Source of the DNA: Mytilus trossulus
Taxonomy: Eukaryota; Mollusca; Bivalvia; Mytilida; Mytilidae
NCBI RefSeq assembly: GCF_036588685.1
Contig: NC_086383.1
Span: forward strand, 38,386,171 to 38,450,170
Direction of reading: 5' to 3'
DNA: 64,000 nt
Shown here: positions 23,291 through 34,100 of the stretch, piece by piece
Position numbering within the stretch: the stretch's first letter is position 1
Layout of the letters: every line of letters begins with the position of its first letter
Notes under the pieces: model-generated
The model's input: the letters and a program-made list of their open reading frames with translations, nothing else
What the model was told of the DNA's origin: nothing
Databases searched by the model: none
Made by a program: the position numbers and the translations under genes

Positions 23291-24690
23291 CTTCAAAACA
23301 TTATATTTGTGTTTGTTGAAATAATAAAGTTTGCACAGTGGAGGTTTATCAAACCGACACATGAACACAATTACATTATAGGGTACGAATAGACTTATTA
23401 CAGAAGACTAACAAAAAGACAAAACAAACTTCAATCTTGTGGAGAGGATGACAGATCAGAACAATTATACCACAGAAATTGAATACCTAGCCATCAACTT
23501 TTATATAAGAAGCGATATATAGAAAAAGATTAGACAACACCACATACATTAACCACGTCAGAACTGGAGTAGAAGTAGTCAAAAGGTTGAAATACGTTTA
23601 ATAGTAAGACCTTAAGGAATATGAAAACTTGCCTGGAAAATATCCATCACAAATCCTTATATATGAAAAAGATACCAACCATATTATCTACACAGCTACT
23701 TTTGCATGTGTACTATTTCTGTACAAAAACTGAAAATACTGTTAAACCTGCTTTAAATTTTTATAAATATTTTGTTACTTTGAAATTATTGTAAATAATT
23801 AGGTAGCTGTATTTTACAGTACTTATTTTGTACTTGAAAATTTAGTACTACACATTTTTGGTTACACTTTTACATTATCAGCATTTTGAAAGTTTGTCTA
23901 TATCAAATCTCTGAAAATTATGATAAGTAAACATTGATTATTGCGATCACTGTTGGTATTATTTCTGTACCAATTTTTTTGTCTGTAAAATACAGGTACC
24001 TAGATACTACAATAATGTTAAAGTAAAGAAAAATACTAAATATTAAAAATAAATTTCCTGATTTTTAGTACATAAAAGTTTCCTATGTGAAAGAAGCTGT
24101 GTTCAGCTGAAGAACAAAATCTTACTGACTAGCTGTCCCACAAAAAAAAATTATACATTATTAACTTTCACTTTCTGTTCTACCTAACTATTTTTGTTTC
24201 ACTTTCAGTGTTCAGTTTTATATGACCATAATACCGCAATAGTGACAAACATTTAACATGTTTGAAGTGTTTAACATCCGTCTTATCATATGAACCGTAA
24301 TATGTGTACATCCTGTTTAACTGTACAATATGTATACCTGTTCTAAGGACATAACGTTACGCTTGGTGTTTTTTCAAAATACATTACTCTTCACAAAAAA
24401 GAAAATAATAAAAGCTTAAATATGTTTAAACTGATTTTTATATATAAATACATTCAAATAACCTGAATACGTGAAATTAAGAATAGTTTCTCTTGCCATA
24501 CCATAAATCTAAATAGTATGTACAGTTCGGTTCATTTTCTTGATACACGAGTTACTATTTCATCAATGCTAAATTATAAAGTTATATATATTTCAGCTAA
24601 TACTGTCGAAAAGTTAAAACCAGAGCTAGCTTTATAATAGTAACCGGAATTCGTTTACAATGAGTTACACATACATTTGATTGGAATTAA
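23291..24690. other. Intergenic, no gene recognised
   Basis: Very AT-rich, with no open frame of note and no repeat I could match inside the window. Confidence 0.4.
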
Positions 24691-26041
24691 ACATGTATAT
24701 GTTACAGTGAATTTGTATAATCAGTGATTATGTAGAATCCCTGAAATTTTTTAGGGATTATGTAGAATCACTGGCTAGTTTAGTGATTATGTAGAATACC
24801 TGAAAATTTCAGAGATTATGTTTAATCACTAGAAAAAACGTCAGGGATTCTACATAATAACTGAAATAAAGAAATAGTTGTATTTATAAAGAAAGTTAAT
24901 AAAAATAAAATAATTTATTCTATAAAATCACATAAAAACATCATAATAAAGTAACAAAATTATAACAATATATAGAAATGATAAACCCATTTTTTTTTTA
25001 AAGTTAGGCACACTATATTAAAATGTTAAACACAATATATTAAAATAATATGCATTCAAATCTGTTTTTACCACAATATCCACATTTTAAAAATCCTTCT
25101 CCTGCGCATATCGAATCAGAGTTTAACAACACGCCTAAGAGAAATAAAAAGTTCAGTAGACACATGCGAAGGTACCCCCCCCCCCACAAAAAATAATAAT
25201 AAAAAAAATGGAAATTTGCAACTTTGAAGTGGTTCGAGCAAGAAAGATAAAGATACCATTGTTTTGTGTTCAGGCAATATCCTTTTTTAGACCCTTTTTT
25301 TAAGATTTGCCATTATGTTTTTTGGGTTTCCCTTTTCTTTTTTATCCTATCGAATTGGTATGAGAATATGCAAGCTTCCTCTTACAGTTTGTTCTATTTT
25401 AATCCCAAGTTCTGCCTGTTTTTCTTTACATTTGAATGCCTAAGTTCTCTCAGTTTGAATTTCTTGCAAATTGTTATTTGAACAAAAAAAACACACAAAA
25501 CAGTTGTTCCATAATCTACTTCACCATTTGCTTTACATGTATCACAAATAACATGCTTGTGGATTTACAAATAGAGCATGAATATTCATCTGACGATGGC
25601 TTTTAATAAACAAACAATACATGTAAAGCTATCGTTATAAGGGAAGGTTAATATTTTTGATTTTGAAGTCTTCAACTATATCTCTTAACCTTGTGTTGAT
25701 TATATCTTTTAGATCATCCTTTGGGTTTAAAAGCTAAATTTTTTCATCTGGCAAAGAAAATGAAAGAAACTTAAAATTATAATTTGTCTATATTAATTTT
25801 GTTTATTAAACACAGGAACATTAAATTATTCATAATCCCTAAAATCATATTAGGGAATTTGTAGAATAATTATTAAAATGTTCAGTGATTATGTAAAATC
25901 ACTGGTCATTTTCAGGGATTATATATAATTACTAATGACTTTAGTGATTCTACATATTCCTGATTATACATATATTCCTGAAAAATCAGGGATTCTACAT
26001 AATCCCTGATTATACAAATGCACTGTAACATATATATGTTT
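24691..26041. mobile_element. TIR element with subterminal motif arrays and decayed integrase-like frame
   Basis: The two ends are inverted copies of each other over about 55 bp, with roughly three mismatches: GTTACAGTG, then ATTTGTATAATCAG, then GATTATGTAGAATCCCTGA. Inside each end the motif GATTATGTAGAATC(A/C)CTG and its inverse are repeated four to six times. On the minus strand, broken stretches read CSICKST then HVICDTCKANGEVDYGTTV (about 25500-25610), and further on ISLRRVVKL then GEGFLKCGYCGKNRFEC (about 25045-25140). The latter pair resembles the C-terminus of an invertebrate integrase-like family whose tail carries a GQGF-x-KC-x-C cysteine cluster. Stops and frameshifts show it is dead. 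The family match is from memory and moderate. Confidence 0.6.
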
Positions 26042-26534
26042 TGATATGTTTTATAGTTTACACATGTTTCGGTATGTTATTTCCAAAATAAATAAGAAGA
26101 AAGTCACATTTGTTCATACCATCTTTTGTTTTTGTCAATAATAAAACGATTAAGAATTGTACAATAAATATTATAATTCTGTTCATGCTTGACACCGAAA
26201 ATATAAAAATGACGTCACATTGTTAGGATAAAAAATGCGATGACACAGTTTTGTGGAATTTTTCATGTATGGCATTTTCCTTCAAAATATTTATGAAATG
26301 GAATTAATTTTAGTATTTGGCGTTATCGCTATTTAACGGAAATTTCCTTTTATGTCAATCACTGGTCACAGTAGAGAGATACAAAAAAAATATCACTATA
26401 AATTTAGGACGCACGTGCTCCGAGGGTTTCACTAGCCCAGTACTCAGTACATTGGTACTGGCATGAACATACGCTAATTTTTTGTGCTATTAAAATTTCA
26501 AAATGTTCGAAATTATTATAAGTGAAGAAATGTA
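26042..26534. other. Intergenic, nothing recognised
   Basis: AT-rich spacer between the TIR element and the ribozyme-bearing repeat. Confidence 0.4.
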
Positions 26535-26735
26535 TCTTCCTCATGCAAAGCTCTTACTCCTTTCGCGGATTTGGCTACACTTTTTGGACCTTTTAGAATA
26601 TGTAGCTCTTCATCTTTTATATAAGCTTTGGATTTCAAATATTTTGGCAACGAACATCACTGAAGAGAAATGTATTGTTGGAATGCGCATCTGGTGCAGG
26701 ATAATTGGTACCGTTAATGTTATTGTCTGTGAAAT
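26535..26735 (+). mobile_element. Retrozyme-like repeat, second sequence family
   Basis: A degenerate relative of the hammerhead-bearing repeats. CTCTTACTCCTTTCGCGG leads to TTTTGGACCTTTTAGAATA and GTAGCTCTTCATC, then the ribozyme at 26654-26697 and GGATAATTGGTACCGTTAATG. The layout parallels that of the other family (GTCCT...TGCTCTTCAAC before the ribozyme). The 120-residue open frame at 26503-26865 overlaps it and I consider it chance. Confidence 0.55.
26654..26697 (+). ncRNA. Hammerhead ribozyme, degenerate (family B)
   Basis: Stem I strands are CATCA and TGGTG (with a G-T wobble). The core is CTGAAGA, where the seventh-position base is free in the hammerhead consensus. Stem II is GAAA/TGTT with loop TGTAT. 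The second core box reads GGAA where GAAA is needed. Stem III is ATG/CAT with a two-base loop, then the cleavage-site C. The damaged GAAA box predicts little or no self-cleavage. Confidence 0.55.
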
Positions 26736-27789
26736 CAACAACGTTGTCATAGTTCAAATACCGATAGACAGATTATCATTAATTATCTCAACTCGATTGC
26801 TTTTCTCAATTTCGGAATCAATCGAGAAAATCAATTTCGTTGTGATGGAGTACTGTACGAGTTGAGACAGCTTTATCCACGTTTTACGAAGGACATCCAC
26901 AGCATATGATACTTGTATCTTAAATTAGAAGAAAACGGTGCCTACACCATATTCACCAAACAAGAGGGAAATTTTATTTCCGTAGCCATTGGGATTTATC
27001 AGGTTAGTATTTGATTGTTTTACTAGTAAAAGCCAATTAGTTTGCAAATCTGTGATAATGCAATGTTATGATACACTTATGATACACTTTCTGTAAATCA
27101 ACTTTTTATACAATTCAATATTTAATTCCCTTCCTTCATTTACACTATATTTCAAGATTGAAGAACTTTTAGAAAAACGTACTACAATCTATTTTTAAAT
27201 TGCTTTTAAAACATAGTAACGTTGATCTAAAAATGTACCTGTTTCATATTTAAATGCCACTTTCACAAAACCTGTTTGTCGAGTTCTGAAATGTAAACAA
27301 ATTACTTATAAGTGATCGATCGATCATTTTTGCATCTTTAACTAAGTTCATATCATAATCATTGTGAATTTACAACACGGAAATTCCAACAATTTCATTT
27401 TCCGAAAATAAAGAAAACTTATTTTAATAAGGTAAAAGTATGACCGTGAGAAAGAAATTACAAATTTAATAAAAGGATAGGTAAACAGTGTATTAATTAT
27501 TATTTAAATTGGTTGCATTCGAATGTTTTTCCTATAAAAGATGGATGATAGTATCCATACCTTAATGGTGAGTTTAACACATATTTTGATAAATACATTA
27601 TACATTTTCAATGCGGTACTAAGTTTCTTTCTTGCATCAAACTACAAGCTGTCATTCAATATAAAACTGTTATAATAAGTTTGTTTTTCATATAATATTG
27701 AAAATTATAATATGCATATTCAAATTACTACTATTTTTGAAAAGGTGATCCGGGTCCGTGTATATCTGCGTCCATTCATTTTTCGTTTT

Positions 27790-28035
27790 GAAAAATCAAA
27801 AACAAAAAATAAAAAACAAAAGTGTTTTCATTTTTGATTTCTTAAAAACCAAAATGAAAAACGAAAGTGTTTTCATTTTTCGTTTTTTTTTTCTTAAAAA
27901 CCGAAACGAAAAACGAAAGTGTTTTCATTTTTCGTTTTTGATTTCTTAAAAACCAAAATGAAAAACAGAAGTGTTTTCGTTTTTCGTTTTTGATTTCACA
28001 AAACAAAAAACGAAAAACAAAAGTGTATTTATTTC
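27790..28035. repeat. 52-bp minisatellite, about five units
   Basis: AAGTGTTTTCATTTTTCG-type starts occur at 27821, 27866, 27918, 27970 and 28022, giving intervals of 45, 52, 52 and 52 bp. Each unit contains AAAAACGAAA and its inverse TTTCGTTTTT, so units can fold into hairpins. It lies about 160 bp upstream of the HECT gene start codon. Confidence 0.8.
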
Positions 28036-28190
28036 ATCTTTCCAACACTGTTTAATTGTCATTTAAAAAATTACATAGGACTGCCGTAGCAACTGTTTTA
28101 CCTATTAAAGCTATTTATTTTGTTCACACAATTTTGGGAATACATTTAAGTGATATATGATGTGTTTCTTTAGTTTCATAATTGATCAAA

Positions 28191-31100
28191 ATGGCAACCA
28201 ACCAACCACAGAACTTGACCGAATGGCAGCTACATGATGTTCTACAAAAAGTTAACCTTCTTCAGTATTACGACAGTTTTATCAGAGAAGGTACGGTGTA
28301 AATATTTGATATAAACAAAAGTAGAGAATAAGGCAGATGTGATAGGATTGCCAGTGAGAGAACACGACTTGATTGCAATACAAAAATGACAAATTTTGAA
28401 TCAACGGCCTAATTTATGTCTAAACAAAAATGTGTCCATAGTACAAGGATGCACCACTCGCACTATCATTTTCCATGTTCACTGGACCCTGAAATTGGGG
28501 TCAACACTTTAATTTGGCATTAAAATTAGAAAGGTCATATCAGAGTTAACATGTGTACTAAGTTTCAAGTTGATTGGACTTCAACTTTATCAAAAACTAC
28601 TAGTACCTTGACCAAAAACTTAAACCTGAGTTTCACACTATCTTTTTCTTTGTTCGTTTGACAATAAAATTGGGATCAATACTTTAATTTGACATAAAAA
28701 TTAAAAAAAGATCATATCATAGGGAACATGTGTACTAAGTTTCAAATTGATTGGACTTCAACTTCAACAAAAACTACCTCGACCAAAAACTTTAACCTGA
28801 ACGGAGGCACAGACCAGAAAACATTATGCCCCTCTACTATCGTAGATGGGACATAAAAAAAAGCAAACACAATATGATACATGTTTAACCCCGCCACATT
28901 CTGTATGTATGTACCTATCCCAAGCAAGGCATCTTTAGTGAAATATGATACCATACTCAATTCAGTTGCAGAATCTACATTACTCAACCGAGTATTTTGA
29001 AAATTTAGAAAGAATTATTGAACATAAAAAGCAGCACCATTAAACATGTTGAATTCCTTTTTGTATCTGAGATGGATTGAATTACATTCTAAAAAGACAT
29101 GAGTAGTTCGAATTTTCATTATGTTGTGTTATAACATTAAACCAATGCAACCATCTTATTTCAGGTAAATTTGATTTACTCAAGCTATCAAATGCAGAAG
29201 AGAGGACATTTAAAGACGTAATGCAAAAGGTTGGAATGGACAAGAAACCACTGCATGTTCGTAGATTCAAAACCATCCTTAGTGAATGGGTTGCCGATCC
29301 AGGTATACAATCATCAATAAAAAAAAATCTTTGATCTTTTCTTTAAACATTTTTTAACCCAGTGAATCTTTTACGAAAATATTGACAGTAACCATTATTT
29401 AAAAAAAAAAACAATTGTTGAAATCAAAGTGTAGATTAGAGAAGGAAGTTGTGATTTATTTTACATTTTTATTTGAATGTCTGTTATAATTTGTTTCACT
29501 ACTCCATACTAATCACAAAACCCAAACCAACCGATGATGATCCCGGGTGCTCCACAAATTTAACATGTTTAAGCGGAGTGCTCTAAATTTGGCAGCATTT
29601 ACAACATGGATGTCGCATTTTACATGAATTATCATTGCCACAATTATGTTTGCCTATTCTTAAACACACAAACAAACCCTCAAAGATTAGCTTGGGGTTT
29701 AATAGGGATTTGAATCTTGTTAAATTGTAGACTTGACTTGTTTATACTTGTACAAAAATATTCATAAAAAAAATCCATTTGTTACAAATATTCTTTTTTA
29801 TACATTGGTGTATTTTAGTCCATAATATACATGGACTCTTGACTCTAAATTGCAATGATTGTGGTCTATAATTAAAAACACATTTGTCATAAGTCAGACG
29901 TTTATTATACAAAGTCTCATGATACAAAGAAACACACTCAGTTACATTTTTCATACATCTTTGTAAATAAAAAGACAAAAATATTTCCTCCAGAAAAAAA
30001 GAATTAAAAAATCTATGCACAGGTTTAATAAACCTTTATGTTAACTGGGTTTTTTTCAAGTTAACATAATAATTTGACATTCACATTTTTCAGGTAAAAA
30101 TGATCACGTGCCTAGCTACATAAAGAAAGACTGTAATGTGAAACTGACAAACAATGTGGGAAAGACTCAGGTAAGAAAAAGTAATGTTTTCAATATATGA
30201 ACAAATTACTGTTTTATAGCTTAATCCTCCATTATTCTACATGTATGTCCCCATAATGAAATAACAAAAACTCTCTTTGGAACAATTTCCGTTCTTTCCC
30301 GTTCAAAATATTCAGCTAATAATCATGATCAAGACAGAAAAGAAAAACAAATAAACAAATATAAATTAACAAAAATGGTGGTTTTGCATGAAAAAGTGAT
30401 AATGATCAATTAGCATTTTGGCTATCACTAGAAAATAATGTTAGTGCACAAGGCAAACAGAAATTTAATATAAAATAACCTGTGTATTCAATTCTTCTTG
30501 ATATTTCTTATATGTACATGTATTATGATGATATTAGTTAAATCTAAGAAAAGTTCTAAAATATGGAGTCTAATATTTTGTTTCTTTTCACAGAATGCTA
30601 ATCGGCCGATTCAAAAAAGAAGATTTACTATTATGGGTACAACAAATAATGTAGGAATAATGATAAGTGTTATATTTTGTGAAACTGATAAATAAATGAT
30701 GAGTACCTTTCAGGAATATTGATATTATATGTCATGTTCTTAACGGTTTCATCTAAAAACATTTACAAGTTACCGTAGTCACACTACTAAAATTTCATAG
30801 AGTAAAGGAAAACCGATACGTGAGAGTTTTAATGCATTTGTAAAATAAAATTATTATGCATTTTAAAACTTACCAGAATATTGATGTATTAATTTTTTTT
30901 TTTAGATTGCTAAAAATGACAAAAAGCATTCAATGTCAATTGATGTTGTTAATTTAGTTACAAAGTTTGAATCTCATATCACATGAGAATTATGAAAAAA
31001 ACTAAGATCTGTAAGTCTGCAATAAATATGACACATACCAATAGTTTTTGATTAATCATTAACTGAACTATCGTAGTAAAGGTAGTATACCTTTGAAATT

Positions 31101-34100
31101 ATTGAATGTGAGAAAGGTTCCCTTATTTAATGACTTGTATACTGATAATTGTATAACGAAATATTTCAGGAATCTCAAAACAATCCAGCAGGTACACGTG
31201 GAGTATCAACAGCAAGTTCAGGAAGGGTTGCTAGCACCATTGGATTTTTGGTAAGTTGCGAATTAGAATGAAATCACAATTCGATTTGAAAAGTAAAACG
31301 AATAGCATTACGATAACTGGTCATAGGATTAATTTAAGTATTGATAATTTTTATTTATGTTCGCCTAACCCTAATGGCGGTGCATTTATTGGAAAAACTT
31401 TCAAACATAGTTAAAATGGTTCTTTGTGTTTCAGTCCTCTAATCTGTTCTACGAAAATAATTTGAAGAATCGATGTCTTTCACCGAGAATAAGAAAAAGA
31501 TTTTTTGTTTAATAAATAAAGATTTTATTATCCCAGACATTGAAAACAGTACCTTAACGGTATTTGGAACATTTATTTTTAATTTACGGTCCTGAATGCT
31601 CTTCAACTTTGTGTTTTTTTTGCCTTTCTATATAGTTTGAACTATGCGTCACTGGTGAGCCTTGTGTAGACGACACGCGCGTCTGGCGTTTTAAATTATA
31701 ATAAATATAGGAAGATGTGATGTGAGTGCCAATGATACACCTCTCCATCTAAATAACAATTTATGAAAGTAATCCATTATAGGTCAATGTACGGCTTTCA
31801 ACACGGAACCCTGGCTCACGCCGAACAACAAGCTATAAAGGGCCCTACAATATCTTGTGTAAACCATTCAAACGGAAAAATCAATGATATAAGCCTGGTA
31901 TCTTTGATAATTAGTATACTGATAATTGCATGATAATGTCTTTCAGGAAACCCAGAATATTCCGGCAGGTACAAGTACAGTATTAACATCAAGATTGGAA
32001 AGGAATGAGAGTACCATTGGAGATTTGGTATGTAGCAAATCGGAATGCAGATTACAATTTGATTTAAAAAGTAACAATTAACTCTTTCAGTTTACTTACC
32101 AAGTTATAACTGGTTGTCGTTTAGATGTAAAGAGAAAGGAAGTTGTAGTAAATTGAGGGGTTTTGTAACATTTGAGATGGAACGTGCGATTCAAGAAACT
32201 CTCATCATTTCATCTCTTCATATGAGAGGTGATCCTCATAACTCCTCCCCATCTTCATTTTTCAACCATTCGAAAGATAGAACAATGAAAAGCACATTAA
32301 ATGATGTATTGAAATACGGTAACATTTCTCAAATAGTTTTGATGAACCTGAATATACTGTAGGTCTTTTATAAAAATGACACACTACAATACCATTTACA
32401 AAAAATAACGTTATGCACATTATGCACAAAAACAATTAGCAGAAATAATTTATTCTTCAGTTTATTAAAACCCTTCCCATATGGTTGAAATCAGCATCAA
32501 TTATTTATATTATATATATATAGTAGAGTGGTTGTTTACGGGTAGAGAGAAATGGGAATGAGAGGTCGGGATGAATGATTATGAAGGAAGTGAGTGGAAG
32601 CCACGATGTAGGACTGAGAGAGGATGAAAGGTTAAGATAGGGATATTACTGGATTATTATTTTCATTTTCATTATAGTCTGAAAGTAAGTGAGGCTACAT
32701 GGATGTGAAAAGCAAAGGTGTTCTTCCAAAACTATTCCCAATCTTATTCTGAAAGGGCACTATTTGAACCTTTAGATGATATAAATAAATACGACACACT
32801 ACAATTGCACTTTATGAATCAATTATCAAATGATTATATACCTTTTTTAATGAAGATAGGATACATTTGCAATTAGTGAATCTGATAGATAACTAATATT
32901 TACTAATAATCAACGACATGGTTTAACAAAAACAATGTAAAAATTTAAAAGTAAATTTTAAAACTGCTTCCACTACACCACTCATCCTATTTACAAAAAT
33001 AGAAAGACACATTGAGTGCACAACAAAATGTTTAATTTTACCGCCCATAGTTTTTTTATTGGTTTCGTGTTGCTCAGTCTTTTTTTCTATATTGTATCTT
33101 GTCTCATTGTCTTGTTCATTTTGCTTTACATTATGTGCCTGAAAGTGAAACTAAGTTTTTCATGTTTATATTCTGTACTGTTATTAATTTCAAATTTGAA
33201 TGAGAAACTTCTTTATTTGGTTAATAAGTCTGAACTTATACAGAGTCAATGCATGCAATAAAAAGCGTTTCATTTTTTAAATAACATGTACAAACTCATC
33301 ATATATATTAGATATGTTAAATCATCATTTAGTCAGCATATTAATATGTATTCATGTGAATGCTTTATCATGTTGTAAATGAAATATATTCAATGCAAGA
33401 AATGTCTCTCAGTGGCAACAAAACAGTTGCTACCTTTTTCAAAAAATTGGGAAGAATACAGCGGGCATTAAATACTTACACACTGCGGGTATTAAATACT
33501 TACACACTTGTTTTTCAGTACAAGATTTTACAAACAGTCTTTTCTATTACCAGACATCTAAGCGTGAACAAAATAATGCATGTTGTAAAACATGTACATG
33601 TTCTCAAATTGCTCATATGTGTAACATTTGCGGGGAAATACTGTTTTTCTTTGATTTATACTTTTAACAATATATCAACAATGATCAAGTATGCAGGAAC
33701 AAGCGTCTATATACCTATACGGAGTTATTTTCTTTCAGAACGACAGTTCATTCTTTTTCAGAGTCAACCCGGACGATACCATGTTTCAATGAAATATGCT
33801 CAAACGCATAAAATAATAACCTGCGTGAGGTCATTATTTTCCTTGATAAAAATGCAATCTATAATTTACTTCAAAATTGTATGCGTCTGATAGTTTTTTG
33901 TTACCGATTTGGAAATTTATGTTTTAAAGTTCAATCGATAATAGATGTAAAGAAAACCTTCATTGCCCGCATTTTAATTTTAATAACAAATAACGCGTGA
34001 AGTTTTGTTAATTTATCGCTACAATAAAGAAACATTATCATATATGTGAGATGAATTTTAATATCGACTTTCATGAAGAAATAGCCAGATTTAACATATT

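Noticed and set aside
22907..23319. Pro/Tyr-rich and Trp/Leu-rich frames on both strands of the minisatellite
   Set aside because: The 32-bp period is not divisible by three, so the apparent protein repeats change frame; no splice or start context.
26503..26865. 120-residue plus-strand open frame
   Set aside because: It overlaps a retrozyme-like repeat and its hammerhead and has no motif of its own, so it is judged repeat-derived chance.
33360..33890. 176-residue open frame in HECT intron 6
   Set aside because: Longest unexplained single frame, but with no domain, a composition like translated AT-rich DNA, an internal short tandem repeat and a position inside a defined intron.
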